Shown piece after piece: positions 22,435-32,166 of a stretch of DNA of 52,495 nt. How positions within the stretch are numbered: the stretch's first letter is position 1; each line of letters starts with the position of its first letter. The notes beneath the pieces were generated by a model, which was not told the DNA's origin, ran no database searches, and saw only the letters and a list, made by a program, of their open reading frames with translations. The translations under genes were made by a program, and so were the position numbers. Source of the DNA: an uncultured Ruminococcus sp. (GTDB taxonomy: Bacteria; Bacillota; Clostridia; Oscillospirales; Ruminococcaceae); assembly GCA_947629455.1 (NCBI GenBank), contig CANRDT010000017.1:1-52495 (forward strand), written 5' to 3'.

Positions 22435-23700
22435 TTATGCTCCCTTGTCGGAGGTTTTCTTTTCTCTCAGTATCTGCGGCTCAGCCTCTCCCCTGACACA
22501 TTCCGGAGTAATGATTATTTCCGAAATATTCTCGTCAGACGGTGCGTTGAACATCAGGCTCATCAGTATCCTTTCCACAATGGCACGCAGACCTCTCGCT
22601 CCCGTTTTCTGCGCTATCGTAAGTCTTGCGATCTCGCGCTTTGCCTCCTCGGTAACGGAAAATCCGATACCGTCCAGTTCAAACAGTCTGGTGTACTGCT
22701 TGATAAGGGAATTTTTCGGCTCGGTGAGTATCCTACACAGCGCGTCCTCGTCAAGCTCGTCAAGCACCGTAATGACCGGCAGACGTCCGACAAGCTCCGG
22801 CACGATACCGTACTTCACAAGATCCTGCGGAAGTACCTTTTTCATAATATTGTTTTCTTCGGACTTGTTCTTTATCGTTCCGCCGAATCCCAGAGAAGAG
22901 GAATCCGTCCTCTTCCTGATTATAGCGTCAAGCCCCTCGAACGCTCCGCCGCAGATAAACAGTATATTCGTCGTGTCTATCTGAATAAATTCCTGATGAG
23001 GGTGTTTTCTTCCGCCCTGCGGTGGTACGTTGGAGAGCGTACCCTCCACTATTTTCAGCAGCGCCTGCTGTACGCCCTCACCGCTGACATCGCGCGTGAT
23101 CGAAGTATTTTCCGACTTCCTCGAGATCTTGTCGATCTCGTCGATATAGATTATACCCTTTGACGCCGCCTCAACGTCGTAATCCGCCGCCTGTATAAGA
23201 CGTGTAAGCACGTTTTCAACATCGTCGCCTACATATCCCGCCTCGGTAAGAGTAGTAGCGTCCGCTATGGCGAACGGAACGTTAAGCAGCTTTGCCAGAG
23301 CCTGAGCCAGCATAGTCTTTCCCGTTCCCGTAGGGCCCAACAGCAGAACGTTGCTCTTTTGTATCTCCACATCGTTATCCTTATCGTCCATAGCCGTGAT
23401 ACGCTTGTAATGATTGTACACAGCCACTGAGAGCGCGATCTTTGCCTCGTCCTGACCGACCACATATTCGTCAAGCACCGCTTTTATCTCCGCAGGCTTT
23501 TTCAGCGTGATGTCCTTATCGTTAAAGCCGTCACGCGGTCTGAGCGATCTCCTGTCCGTGATCCCGTGCTCCGCGAGAATATCGCTGCAAAGCATTACAC
23601 ATTCGTCGCAGATGTGGTGATCGCCCGAGGAGAACATATTCATTACCTTGTTTTCAGGCTTGCCGCAGAAATCGCAGCGTGTGAAATTATCGTTAGCCAT
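22435..23700 (-). CDS. clpX: ClpX, ATP-dependent unfoldase of the ClpXP protease
   Basis: AAA+ unfoldase that recognises and feeds substrates into ClpP. 421 residues: N-terminal C4 zinc finger ([11 protein letters not shown] ... CDECVMLC, residues 9-34), Walker A in [17 protein letters not shown] (about 110-120), Walker B in [11 protein letters not shown], and the ClpP-docking loop as S-L-G-F-G (IGF-type, here LGF). 41 bp after clpP in the order tig-clpP-clpX, common in Clostridia. Confidence 0.98.
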   Translation of the reverse strand: MANDNFTRCDFCGKPENKVMNMFSSGDHHICDECVMLCSDILAEHGITDRRSLRPRDGFNDKDITLKKPAEIKAVLDEYVVGQDEAKIALSVAVYNHYKRITAMDDKDNDVEIQKSNVLLLGPTGTGKTMLAQALAKLLNVPFAIADATTLTEAGYVGDDVENVLTRLIQAADYDVEAASKGIIYIDEIDKISRKSENTSITRDVSGEGVQQALLKIVEGTLSNVPPQGGRKHPHQEFIQIDTTNILFICGGAFEGLDAIIRKRTDSSSLGFGGTIKNKSEENNIMKKVLPQDLVKYGIVPELVGRLPVITVLDELDEDALCRILTEPKNSLIKQYTRLFELDGIGFSVTEEAKREIARLTIAQKTGARGLRAIVERILMSLMFNAPSDENISEIIITPECVRGEAEPQILREKKTSDKGA

Positions 23701-23741
23701 TTGAATTTACACCAATCCTTAATTAATCAGAGTGCCGCAGA

Positions 23742-24329
23742 TCATCTGTTTGTGATGACCTTGTCGATAAGACCGTAATCGAGAGCCTCCTGCGCGGTAA
23801 GATAGTTGTCGCGTTCGGTATCTATATTGATCTGCTCTATGGGTTTTCCCGTATTTTCGGAAAGTATGCGGTTCATTTTTTCTCTCGTGCGCACCAGATG
23901 ATCCGAATGTATCTTGATGTCGGTACACTGACCCGAAAGTCCTCCCGAAATAAGCGGCTGGTGAATAAGTATCTCACTGTTGGGCAGCGAGAGCCTTTTG
24001 CCCTTTGCGCCGCTTGAAAGCAAAAATGCTCCCATAGACGCCGCCATACCTATACAGATAGTCGAAACGTCGCACCTGATATACTGCATAGTATCGTATA
24101 TCGCCATTCCTGCGGTTATCGAGCCGCCGGGGCTGTTGATATAAAGATCAATATCCTTTTCGGGATCCTGCCCCTCCAGATAAAGCAGCTGAGCCACCAC
24201 CACGCTTGCCACGGCGTCGTCTATCTGATCGCACAGCAGAATTATCCTGTCGTTGAGCAGTCTTGAAAAAATATCATAGCTGCGTTCTCCTCTGCTCGTC
24301 TGTTCCACCACATAAGGTACAAGTGCCAT
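23742..24329 (-). CDS. clpP: ClpP, proteolytic subunit of Clp protease
   Basis: 195 residues, typical tetradecameric serine protease. Catalytic serine in [16 protein letters not shown] (about 97), histidine in SEILIHQPL (about 122) and aspartate in [10 protein letters not shown] (about 171). The N-terminal [20 protein letters not shown] is standard, and no propeptide is needed. Second gene of tig-clpP-clpX. Confidence 0.98.
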   Translation of the reverse strand: MALVPYVVEQTSRGERSYDIFSRLLNDRIILLCDQIDDAVASVVVAQLLYLEGQDPEKDIDLYINSPGGSITAGMAIYDTMQYIRCDVSTICIGMAASMGAFLLSSGAKGKRLSLPNSEILIHQPLISGGLSGQCTDIKIHSDHLVRTREKMNRILSENTGKPIEQINIDTERDNYLTAQEALDYGLIDKVITNR

Positions 24330-24437
24330 TGAATCTACCTCCGTTCGCTCGCTCGGAGCGTTTGTCGAATTTTAGAAAATGTCCTTAAATTAACGTTTTC
24401 GCCCGCAATACGCGAGCGAAAACAAACTTTTACAAAA

Positions 24438-25718
24438 TTACTTGATAACAGCGGATTCCTTAATAAGATCGACCGCTTTGCCTACCGCTATATCCTTGGC
24501 GAGATCCTCCGCACGGATATACTTCTTCACCTGTTCAACGTCCATACTGTACGTTTCGGCAAGCTTTTCAAATTCCTCATTGATCTCGTCCTCGCCTGCG
24601 CTGATACCCTCGTTCTTTACTACCTGTTCAAGCGCAAGTCTTAACTTCACCTGCTTTTGTGCCTGCTCGGCATATGTCTTTCTCAGGGACTCCATTGAAG
24701 TACCGGTATACTGGAAGTACATATCCAGAGTGATACCCTGCTGCTGCAAACGCTGCGCAAGCTCGTTTATCATCTCGTTGATGCGGTTATCAAACATAAC
24801 CTGCGGTATCTCCGCGGTCATATTCTCGATGACGGTATCGAAAAGCTTTTCCTCTACCTTTGCGTCCGCCGCCTTTTCATTGGATTCTTCAAGTCTTTTC
24901 CTTACGTCCGCCTTGTATTCTTCCACCGTATCAAACTCAGTAGAATCCTTGACCATATCGTCGTCAAGTTCAGGCAGTTCCTTTCTGGAAACGGACTTGA
25001 GATTTATCTTGAATACCGCAGGCGCACCCGCAAGCTCCTTCACCTGATATTCCTCCGGGAACGTTACGTTGATCTCAAACTGCTCGGCAGCATTATGACC
25101 GACGATAGCCTCCTCGAATCCGGGAATAAACTGACCGCTGCCCAGTTCAAGCTCAAAGTCCTCCGCCTTGCCGCCTTCAAAAGCAACGCCGTCCTTGAAT
25201 CCCTCAAAGTCGATAAGCACCTGATCGCCCATTTCCGCCGCTCTGTCATCAACGGTTATCATACGCGCGTTTCTCTCGAGCAGTCTGTCAGTTTCTTTTG
25301 CTATATCCTCGTCAGTTACAGCATTGACGGTTTTTTCAACCTCTATACCCTTATAATCCTTTACCTCGACCTCGGGCTTGGTTATGCAGACCGCTTTCAA
25401 AGCGATTCCGGCAGCCTTGTCTATGGAAGTCACCTCGACCTCAGGTCTTGCAACAAGCTCGATGCCCGATTCCTCGACTGCGCCGTCTACCTCCGGTCCG
25501 TAGAGAATATTTACCGCGTCCTCATAGAACACATTTTCGCCGTACTCTCTTTCAATAAGCTTTCTGGGAGCCTTTCCCTTACGGAAACCGGGTATGGAAA
25601 TATTCTTTCTTGCTTTCATATAAGCGGACTGGATCGCTTTTTCAAAATCCTCAGCCGAGATCTCTATTTCCAGTTCTACCTTATTGGTTTCGACCTTGTT
25701 GACTGACTTTAAACTCAT
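24438..25718 (-). CDS. tig: Trigger factor
   Basis: Ribosome-bound chaperone and peptidyl-prolyl isomerase. 426 residues: ribosome-binding domain with the GFRKGKAPRKLIEREYG signature (about 45-60), FKBP-type PPIase domain (about 155-245) and a helical C-terminal domain. Head of tig-clpP-clpX; 108 bp separate it from clpP. Confidence 0.97.
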   Translation of the reverse strand: MSLKSVNKVETNKVELEIEISAEDFEKAIQSAYMKARKNISIPGFRKGKAPRKLIEREYGENVFYEDAVNILYGPEVDGAVEESGIELVARPEVEVTSIDKAAGIALKAVCITKPEVEVKDYKGIEVEKTVNAVTDEDIAKETDRLLERNARMITVDDRAAEMGDQVLIDFEGFKDGVAFEGGKAEDFELELGSGQFIPGFEEAIVGHNAAEQFEINVTFPEEYQVKELAGAPAVFKINLKSVSRKELPELDDDMVKDSTEFDTVEEYKADVRKRLEESNEKAADAKVEEKLFDTVIENMTAEIPQVMFDNRINEMINELAQRLQQQGITLDMYFQYTGTSMESLRKTYAEQAQKQVKLRLALEQVVKNEGISAGEDEINEEFEKLAETYSMDVEQVKKYIRAEDLAKDIAVGKAVDLIKESAVIK

Positions 25719-25758
25719 TTTATAATTCCTCCATACAATAAATAAAAGTATCTAAATA

Positions 25759-25767
25759 ATTATAACA
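25759..25767 (-). promoter_or_regulatory. Extended -10 promoter of tig
   Basis: Minus strand TGT-TATAAT, with TATAAT at 25764-25759, about 40 bp before the tig start. The -35 region (TGGAAA at 17 nt) is poor, consistent with an extended -10 promoter. Confidence 0.65.
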
Positions 25768-25774
25768 CATATGT

Positions 25775-26506
25775 TTACGCATTTCCAGTGTTTTTTATTA
25801 AATTGTCACTTTGCACAATTTTAGTAATATCCAATGGGTCAAATTGTAAAAAATCGCTTGCGATCAGACGGTAATTTATACCTCCGCGCTCTCCGTTGAC
25901 GGCATATTCCGCTCCTCTTCCGTGGATATGACCGTAAAAGCACCAGCGTATATTGTGTTTCACAAGCACGTCGAGTATCTCATAATTACAGCTTGAACCG
26001 AACACGGGGGGATAATGCAGAAACACCACGGGCGAAAGTCCTGCCTTTTCGGCGGAGGAGATAGACGTTTCCAGTCTGCCTGCCTCCCTCAGCAGTACCT
26101 TTTTATCCGCCTGCGCGCCGGTATCGTTTATCCAGCCGCGCGTTCCGCAAATTCCCGTCCCCTCGTACTCATAATGATTATTATGCAGGATATGTATGCT
26201 GTCAAAGCCGTTTTCCGCCAAAAATTTTTCCATTTTTCCCACGGTATTCCACCAATAATCGTGATTGCCTTTCATAATGATCTTTCTGCCGTTCAGACGG
26301 TGGATAAACGCCATATCCTCACGCGCGTCCTGCAATGACATCGCCCACGAAATATCGCCGGGAATGACCACGGTGTCCTCGGGAGAGATCTTTTTCTGCC
26401 AATTTTTTTCAATTCTCTGTACATAATCGTTCCAACCGCCGAAAATATCCATCGGTTTATCCGCCGAAAGCGAGAGATGCAGATCAGCCATCACAAAAAT
26501 GCTCAA
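25775..26506 (-). CDS. Metallophosphoesterase (calcineurin-like)
   Basis: A 243-residue cytoplasmic phosphoesterase. All motifs of the family are present: MADLHLS (D-x-H near residues 7-9), GDISWAM, GNHDYWW, and GHIHG near the C-terminus. It resembles the clostridial homologues described only as metallophosphoesterase; the substrate is unknown. I choose the TTG at 26506 because AGGAGG lies 8 nt upstream and the protein then begins S-I-F-V-M-A-D-L-H. The ATG at 26581 would add 25 unrelated residues and overlap the divergent promoter region. Confidence 0.88.
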   Translation of the reverse strand: MSIFVMADLHLSLSADKPMDIFGGWNDYVQRIEKNWQKKISPEDTVVIPGDISWAMSLQDAREDMAFIHRLNGRKIIMKGNHDYWWNTVGKMEKFLAENGFDSIHILHNNHYEYEGTGICGTRGWINDTGAQADKKVLLREAGRLETSISSAEKAGLSPVVFLHYPPVFGSSCNYEILDVLVKHNIRWCFYGHIHGRGAEYAVNGERGGINYRLIASDFLQFDPLDITKIVQSDNLIKNTGNA

Positions 26507-26603
26507 CAAAAATTCCTCCTGAAGGTGAATATTTCTATAATAAATCAGCAGATACGGAGCATAATAACCTTGCAACATCACGTTGCGGAAGGAGTGTAGA
26601 AAA

Positions 26604-26768
26604 ATGGAAGAAAACAGGATCTACGGAATAAACTGCGACGTCGCTAACTGCGTCCACAACAAGGACGGCTGCGAATGTACCGCAGGCAAGATCGACGTCT
26701 GCTGCACCTGCACCTCGCCCGATTGCTGCGACGAGACCGAGTGCAAGACCTTTAAGGCAAGAAAGTAA
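26604..26768 (+). CDS. Small cysteine-rich DUF1540 protein
   Basis: A 54-residue protein with eight or more cysteines (INCDVANCVHNKDG, then ECTAGKIDVC and TSPDCCDETEC), the DUF1540 pattern, which suggests metal or cluster binding; the function is not established. AAGGAG is ~12 nt before the ATG at 26604, so I reject the in-frame ATG at 26583. Divergent from the phosphoesterase gene and convergent with thrC. A GGCAG/CTGCC-type stem-loop without a T-run lies just after it (26772-26802) and may terminate either gene. Confidence 0.85.
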   Translation: MEENRIYGINCDVANCVHNKDGCECTAGKIDVCCTCTSPDCCDETECKTFKARK

Positions 26769-26822
26769 TTGCCGCGCGGCAGGCGCTGTTATGCGCTGCC
26801 GCTACATATACACGTTCTTATT

Positions 26823-28313
26823 TCAGATACCCAGAGCCTTGAAAACGTAGTCCTTCATATTCTGTTTATCGACCGTCTGCGTGAAACGTATCTCCTTATC
26901 CTTAAGACCTGCAAGCGACGCAGGGATAGTCATACCCGACTTATCCGACAGCTTTCCGACCAGATCGAACTCATCGCCCGTGACCTCCTCGCCGAGAGCG
27001 GAAAGGACAGAACCCGAGAATTTGAATGGACTTGCGGTGGAAGCTATAACCGTTCTTGTAGTATCGCCCGTAGCCTTGCGGTAATCCTCGTACACCTTTA
27101 CCGCGACCGCCGTGTGAGTGTCGCAGGTGTAGGAATATTTATCGAATATCTCGCCGATACACTTTTTCGTTTCCGCGTCGTCGCAGCAGCCTGCGTAAAA
27201 TTCCTCCGAAAGCAACTTCTTGACCTCATCGGTTACTTCGTATCTTCCCGTTTCGGCAAGCTTGCCGAACCATTCCCTGATCTGTGCGTCGTCCTCACCG
27301 CAGAGATGATAGAGCAGTCTTTCCAGATTTGAGGAAATAAGAATATCCATAGACGGAGAGATAGTCGTATGGAACGGACGATTCCTGTCGTAGATACCCG
27401 TCGAGATGAAATCTGTCAGCACATTGTTCGCATTGGACGCGCAGATGAGCTTGTTTACGGGTATGCCCATTTTCTTGGCATAATAGCCTGCGAGGATATT
27501 TCCGAAATTGCCCGTGGGAACTACTATATTTATCTTCTCGCCCGCCTTTATCTCGCCGTCCTTGACAAGCTGTGCGTAGGTGGAGATGTAGTAAACGATC
27601 TGCGGTGCAAGTCTGCCCCAGTTGATGGAATTTGCGGAGGAGAACATCATACCTGCCTTATCGAGGCGGTCTGCGATCTCTTCGTTTGTGAAGATAGCCT
27701 TTACGCCGTTCTGAGCGTCGTCAAAGTTTCCCTCGATCGCGCATACGCCGACATTTGAGCCCTCCTGAGTGGTCATCTGCTTTTTCTGCATAGCCGAAAC
27801 GCCGTCGCGCGGATAAAAGACAAGTATCTGCGTATCCTCAACGTCCTTGAATCCCTCGAGCGCGGCTTTTCCCGTATCGCCCGAAGTGGCGACGAGTATG
27901 ACTATCTTCTTGCCGAGGTTTTGTTTCTTTGCGGAAGTGGTAAGCAAAAACGGGAGTATCTGCAAAGCCATATCCTTGAAAGCGCAGGTAGGTCCGTGCC
28001 ACAGTTCGAGCATATATGTTCCGTCAAACAGGTGCGCAAGCTCGGCGATATTTTCGGTATCGAAATTCTTGCCGTTATATGCGTTCTCAACGCAGTACCT
28101 GATCTCCGCCTCGGTAAAATCGGTAAGATACTTTGAAAACACAAAAAGCGCTCTTTCGGCATATGACTTTTCTCCCAGAGCCGTTATATCCTCCATGGTT
28201 ATTTTTGGCAGCTCGGAGGGGACGAAAAGACCTCCGTCCTTTGATATACCCTGTGCGATAGCCTGTGCGGACGTAACGTTTACTCCGCTGTTTCTGGTAC
28301 TTTTGTAATACAT
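26823..28313 (-). CDS. thrC: Threonine synthase
   Basis: PLP enzyme converting O-phosphohomoserine to threonine. 496 residues, the long class. The N-terminus MYYKSTRN is typical; the PLP lysine is in GPTCAFKDMALQ (about 112), and the phosphate-binding motif is SGDTGKAALEGF. It follows yraN by 36 bp on the same strand and is probably the last gene of the rplS-lepB-rbgA-rnhB-yraN run. Functionally linked to metA, as both draw on homoserine. Confidence 0.97.
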   Translation of the reverse strand: MYYKSTRNSGVNVTSAQAIAQGISKDGGLFVPSELPKITMEDITALGEKSYAERALFVFSKYLTDFTEAEIRYCVENAYNGKNFDTENIAELAHLFDGTYMLELWHGPTCAFKDMALQILPFLLTTSAKKQNLGKKIVILVATSGDTGKAALEGFKDVEDTQILVFYPRDGVSAMQKKQMTTQEGSNVGVCAIEGNFDDAQNGVKAIFTNEEIADRLDKAGMMFSSANSINWGRLAPQIVYYISTYAQLVKDGEIKAGEKINIVVPTGNFGNILAGYYAKKMGIPVNKLICASNANNVLTDFISTGIYDRNRPFHTTISPSMDILISSNLERLLYHLCGEDDAQIREWFGKLAETGRYEVTDEVKKLLSEEFYAGCCDDAETKKCIGEIFDKYSYTCDTHTAVAVKVYEDYRKATGDTTRTVIASTASPFKFSGSVLSALGEEVTGDEFDLVGKLSDKSGMTIPASLAGLKDKEIRFTQTVDKQNMKDYVFKALGI

Positions 28314-28349
28314 AACATTTCACCCTTCTTATTAGATCGGCAAAGCCGT

Positions 28350-28733
28350 TTACTTACTTGCATCAAATGCCGAAACGTAGTACTTCAATCCGGCAGCCCT
28401 GCCGCCGTCCAGTTCCACCACAGCCACATCGAAACGGCAGCTGCACGGTTCGGCAAGCCTGCTGAAATAACATTCGGCAGTCTTTATTATATGTTTCCTC
28501 TTGGACGGCGTTATGGATTCCTCTCCCGAGGAAAGCGCGTTCCTGCGGCGCGACTTGACCTCCACAAAAGCGATAACATCGCCCTTTTTCGCTATAATAT
28601 CTATCTCTCCGCCGCGTATCGTATAATTGCGGTCGAGTATCTCATAGCCGTTATTTTCAAGAAAACGGCACACCGCGTTTTCTCCTATGCCGCCGACTGC
28701 TCTTTCAGACGGAGCCTGCTGACTTCTTTGCAT
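28350..28733 (-). CDS. yraN: YraN/UPF0102 family putative endonuclease
   Basis: 127 residues with a Holliday-junction-resolvase-like nuclease core: GENAVCRFLENNGYEI, then REGG-type GGEIDIIAKKGDVIAFVEVKSR, where D-x-n-E-x-K supplies the metal site. The role is uncertain in most bacteria. It overlaps the end of rnhB by 29 bp, a common arrangement. Confidence 0.93.
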   Translation of the reverse strand: MQRSQQAPSERAVGGIGENAVCRFLENNGYEILDRNYTIRGGEIDIIAKKGDVIAFVEVKSRRRNALSSGEESITPSKRKHIIKTAECYFSRLAEPCSCRFDVAVVELDGGRAAGLKYYVSAFDASK

Positions 28734-29322
28734 AATACTTCCTCAGAAAACTCATACGGTGTATCTCGGACGCGCCGTACATGTCGAGCATTTCATAATG
28801 CAGCTTAGTGCCGTAGCCCTTGTGCTTTTCAAACTGATACTGCGGATACTCACGCGCCATTTGCAGCATATAGCGATCCCTTGTAACTTTAGCAAGGACG
28901 GACGCCGCAGCTATGGACTGCGACAAGCCGTCCCCCTTGACGATCGCAAGAGATCTTATATCGGTATCAGGCAGTCTGTTACCATCCACCAGCAGAAGAT
29001 CGGGGCGCATTTCAAGCGACTCCACCGCTCTTTTCATAGCGAGCATTGCGGCGTTGAGAATATTCATCATCTCTATCTCTTCGACCGTGGCACGTTGTAC
29101 CGACCAACAGAGCGCGGCGTTCGTTATCGTATCAAAAAGCTGTTCGCGCTTTTTCTCGCTCAGCTTTTTGCTGTCGTTTATACCCTCTATCACCGCATCG
29201 GGAGGAAGTATCACAGCCGCCGCAAATACGTCGCCTGCAAGCGGTCCTCTGCCTGCCTCGTCCGTGCCGCACAGAAGAATATCCCCCTCGCGGTAAGTCA
29301 TATCAAATTCGGCAAGCGTCAT
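28705..29322 (-). CDS. rnhB: Ribonuclease HII
   Basis: Removes ribonucleotides from RNA-DNA hybrids. 205 residues. Active-site D-E in LLCGTDEAGRGPLAGDV (about 20-21), a further acid in LLVDGN, and the SVLAKVTRDRYM motif. The start ATG overlaps the rbgA stop (TGATG). A later ATG (codon 8) is also possible. Confidence 0.97.
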   Translation of the reverse strand: MTLAEFDMTYREGDILLCGTDEAGRGPLAGDVFAAAVILPPDAVIEGINDSKKLSEKKREQLFDTITNAALCWSVQRATVEEIEMMNILNAAMLAMKRAVESLEMRPDLLLVDGNRLPDTDIRSLAIVKGDGLSQSIAAASVLAKVTRDRYMLQMAREYPQYQFEKHKGYGTKLHYEMLDMYGASEIHRMSFLRKYYAKKSAGSV

Positions 29323-30227
29323 CAGATCACATCTTTCCCGTTTGGTCTTTCGAGCGAAATTCTCCCAAGCTTTCCGCTGCGAAATTCGTCCAGCACCGTT
29401 ACCGCCGCCCGTTCGGTATTGACCTCTGCGCCCGAAAGTAGAAATCCGCGCTTTCCGCCTATTCTTTCAAGTATCTCAAATCCCTGTACGCAGCCGGGGG
29501 AATCGGGATCGTCGTCGGGAATATCCTGCGTTTCTATACCGTATCTGTCCCTGATAAGCTGCGGATAGCTGCGGTTCATCATTTCAAGAAAGCGGCAGGC
29601 GAGGTACTCTATATCAAGAACATCGTCCTTGACCGCTCCCGTAAACGCCAGACGTTCTCCCACAAGCTTATCGTCAAACTTATGCCACAGTATTCCCGGC
29701 ATATCGAGCAGTTCGAGGTCGTTATCAAGGGTGATCCACTGCTTGCCCCTGGTGACTCCGGGTCTGTCCTCCACCCTTGCACGCTTTGAGCCTGCGATCC
29801 TGTTTATGAATGAGGATTTTCCCACGTTCGGTATGCCGACCACCATCATTCTCACGGGTCTGCCCGTCATACCTCTTGCCTGCCACGCGGCAGTCTTTTC
29901 TTTCATAAGTTCGTCAAGAGCCGCGCGGAATTTTCCTATATCCTTTCCGCTGCGGCAGTCGGCAGCGACCGCGCAGACACCCTCTTTGCGAAAATGCTCC
30001 AGCCACTGCGAGGTTATTGCCGCGTCAGCCGAATCCGCCTTATTGAGCAGCAGTATACGCGGCTTTGAGCCGACCAGTCTGTCCATATCGGGATTTCTGC
30101 TTGAATACGGTATCCTCGCGTCGGCTATCTCCACTACCACATCGACCAGTTTAAGATTTGACTGCATTATGCGGCGCGTTTTTGCCATATGCCCCGGAAA
30201 CCACTGTATCTCGGCTGCCTCGCTCAT
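29322..30227 (-). CDS. rbgA: Ribosome biogenesis GTPase RbgA (YlqF)
   Basis: Assembly GTPase for the late 50S subunit. 301 residues, circularly permuted: G4 LLLNKADS first, then G1 GIPNVGKSSFINR and G3 LDMPGILWHKF. The N-terminus IQWFPGHMAKTRR is diagnostic. The ATG at 30227 has a strong GGGGGAG upstream; the TTG/ATG at 30257/30254 are less likely. Lies between lepB and rnhB, the classical Firmicutes order. Confidence 0.97.
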   Translation of the reverse strand: MSEAAEIQWFPGHMAKTRRIMQSNLKLVDVVVEIADARIPYSSRNPDMDRLVGSKPRILLLNKADSADAAITSQWLEHFRKEGVCAVAADCRSGKDIGKFRAALDELMKEKTAAWQARGMTGRPVRMMVVGIPNVGKSSFINRIAGSKRARVEDRPGVTRGKQWITLDNDLELLDMPGILWHKFDDKLVGERLAFTGAVKDDVLDIEYLACRFLEMMNRSYPQLIRDRYGIETQDIPDDDPDSPGCVQGFEILERIGGKRGFLLSGAEVNTERAAVTVLDEFRSGKLGRISLERPNGKDVI

Positions 30228-30272
30228 ACTGCTCCCCCCCTTTGTATGCAACATCAAGCGTTTATCGGAGTT

Positions 30273-30857
30273 TTATCCCACTCTGCCGATACCGCTTTCT
30301 TTTGAAAAAAATCTGTAGACGACTTTACCGAGCAGCTCGTCCTGCGACACTGCGCCGAACACACGGCTGTCGGTGGAATGATTGCGGTTATCCCCCATAA
30401 GGAAAACATATCCGAACGGCACATCGTATCGGTAAACGCCCTGCCGCTCGTCATGACCGAGAACAAATCCGCCCGTGTCCTCCATTTCCTGCGCTATATA
30501 CGGCTCGTCAATAACGCTGCCGTTCACGCTAACCGTATGCTCGTCATAATTTATCTCCACAACGTCGTTTGAAACGGCGATAACTCTTTTAAGTATCACC
30601 TGATCCATAGCGGAGGAATCAGCCACCACAATATCGCCGCGCTGCGGAGAGTACCACAAATGCGCAACTATCAGTCTGTCGCCCTCAAAAAGGGTCTTTT
30701 CCATCGACTGTCCCTGCACCGTCACGATACGGAAAACAAAGGTGAACATAAATATCACCGCAAAGACCGCGAGCGTCACGGTTTCCATCCAGCTCAGCGC
30801 ACTGCTTAACGGCGAGTAGGGATCGTATTTCATTGCACGCTTATTAAGGGCGGTCAT
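30273..30857 (-). CDS. lepB: Signal peptidase I, second copy
   Basis: Cleaves Sec/Tat signal peptides on the outer face of the membrane. 194 residues, one N-terminal membrane segment, catalytic serine in TVQGQSMEKTL (about 48), catalytic lysine in QVILKRVIAVSND (about 87) and box E GDNRNHSTDSR. Three bp after the first lepB; the pair is probably a duplication, although the proteins have diverged. Confidence 0.96.
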   Translation of the reverse strand: MTALNKRAMKYDPYSPLSSALSWMETVTLAVFAVIFMFTFVFRIVTVQGQSMEKTLFEGDRLIVAHLWYSPQRGDIVVADSSAMDQVILKRVIAVSNDVVEINYDEHTVSVNGSVIDEPYIAQEMEDTGGFVLGHDERQGVYRYDVPFGYVFLMGDNRNHSTDSRVFGAVSQDELLGKVVYRFFSKESGIGRVG

Positions 30858-30860
30858 AGC

Positions 30861-31490
30861 TTACCCTATCTTTCCGAAGCTGCCGAACGGCATTATCCTG
30901 AAAAACGCCTTGCCGAGCACGTCCTCGGTCTTTACAAATCCGACTTCCCTGCACCTGCTGTCGGTCGAATGGTTCCTGTTGTCGCCCATAACGAATATCG
31001 TATCTTCCGGCACGGTGTACTCATACACGCCTATATCCGTCATATAGGAAAAATCAAAGTAATTAAGATCCATCATCGGCTCGCCGAGGTAATCCTGTTC
31101 AATGACGCTGCCGTTTACCGTGACTTCTCCCGTGTTGTAATCCACCCTGACGGTATCGCCCGCAGTGCCTATACATCTCTTGATTATAGTCTTTTGCAGT
31201 CCCTGACAGTTCAGCACGACTATATCTCCCTTTTCGGGAGTATAATTTATATGCGTGAGTATCAGTCTGTCGCCGTCCGTAAGAGTAGGATTCATCGACG
31301 GACCGTCGACAAGCACTATCCTTAAAAAGAATATAAATATAAGGATGACCGCAAATATCGCCATTACGAACGCCTCGAGCCATTCGAGTATCTCGTCCGT
31401 CCAGTTTACGGCTTGTTTATCACCGTCTGTGTCAGGCGTTACGTTTTCAGCCGTTTTTTCAGCTTCTTTTATGTTATTTTCATCACTCAT
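30861..31490 (-). CDS. lepB: Signal peptidase I, first copy
   Basis: 209 residues from the ATG at 31490 (GGAGG 9 nt upstream; the ORF itself extends to 31574). An acidic N-terminal cytoplasmic tail (SDENNIKEAEKTAEN) precedes one membrane segment; catalytic serine in VDGPSMNPTL, lysine in QKTIIKRCIGTAGD and box E GDNRNHSTDSRCREVG. Followed directly by the second copy. Two adjacent signal peptidases suggest different substrate sets or simple redundancy. Confidence 0.96.
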   Translation of the reverse strand: MSDENNIKEAEKTAENVTPDTDGDKQAVNWTDEILEWLEAFVMAIFAVILIFIFFLRIVLVDGPSMNPTLTDGDRLILTHINYTPEKGDIVVLNCQGLQKTIIKRCIGTAGDTVRVDYNTGEVTVNGSVIEQDYLGEPMMDLNYFDFSYMTDIGVYEYTVPEDTIFVMGDNRNHSTDSRCREVGFVKTEDVLGKAFFRIMPFGSFGKIG

Positions 31491-31604
31491 TACAAAAGCC
31501 TCCGCGTCCCGGCGGCATAGCCGTCGCGATATATCGGCAGTCACGCAAAAGAGCACACCGCCGCTCATACACATCTATTATATCAAATCTTTCACAGGAT
31601 TTCA

Positions 31605-31925
31605 AGGGGATTTATAAAAATTTCACGGAAATCGGTGTTTCGGATCTCAAAGAGCGGTTATTTGACCGAATGTGGGGGGTAAATATCCTGTTAAAAGATA
31701 TTTCCTCTGCCGCAATAAATTTTAACCGCCCGATTTCCAAAGTCTGACCGCTCCGCACATTGCAGAGGGCGCATTGCCCCGTCCGGGAGGACCTCTGCCG
31801 CAAGCGGAAGTTTTTAGATAATGCTGTTTTTCCCCCCCTTTGGGGAAAATAGCGTTTTAGGATATAGTTGCCGCCATAAATGGCATTTAGAAGTAAGAAG
31901 TAAGAGGACAGAAGTAAGAAATGCT
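31605..31925. repeat. Mosaic of element fragments upstream of lepB
   Basis: Contains a terminus-like CACGGAAATCGG at about 31622, GCCCCGTCCGGGAGGACCTC (31774-31793), a GCTGTTTTTCCCCCC/GGGGAAAATAGC hairpin (about 31821-31855) and GAAGTAAGAAGTAAGAGG heptamers (about 31890-31910). These are modules of types B and C and of the nested unit, rearranged. No gene is present. Confidence 0.65.
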
Positions 31926-32013
31926 AAAAAAACCAAAACGGGTTGTTAGCGCAGTGTAGCCGTTGTGAGCGCGCTTGCAAGCGAACAGGCGGAGCAAGCG
32001 TGACCCGTTTTGG
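31926..32013 (-). ncRNA. Possible structured RNA closed by an 11-bp stem with a T-run
   Basis: On the minus strand CCAAAACGGGT (32013-32003) pairs perfectly with ACCCGTTTTGG (31943-31933), enclosing 59 nt that contain GCTTGCAAGC, and is followed by TTTTTTT (31932-31926). This is terminator-like, but the enclosed part is larger than in ordinary terminators. It lies after the rplS terminator and before lepB. I see no clear promoter, so an sRNA is only a possibility. Confidence 0.35.
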
Positions 32014-32121
32014 GAAGGAGGAGCGACGGAGCGAGTGAGAGGTAATTTTTCCAACAAGAACAAAGAGAAAAATTGCCGCGAACGATACGAAGTCCGCGAC
32101 GACGCAGGCGAGAAAAACAGC

Positions 32122-32153
32122 AAAAAAGAAAGCCGACCAAAATGTCGACTTTC
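32122..32153 (-). terminator. Terminator of rplS
   Basis: Minus-strand 10-bp stem GAAAGTCGAC/GTCGGCTTTC (one G-U pair), loop ATTTTG, followed by TTTTTT. It starts 14 bp after the rplS stop and separates rplS from the lepB genes. Confidence 0.92.
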
Positions 32154-32166
32154 CGATTGACTCAAA

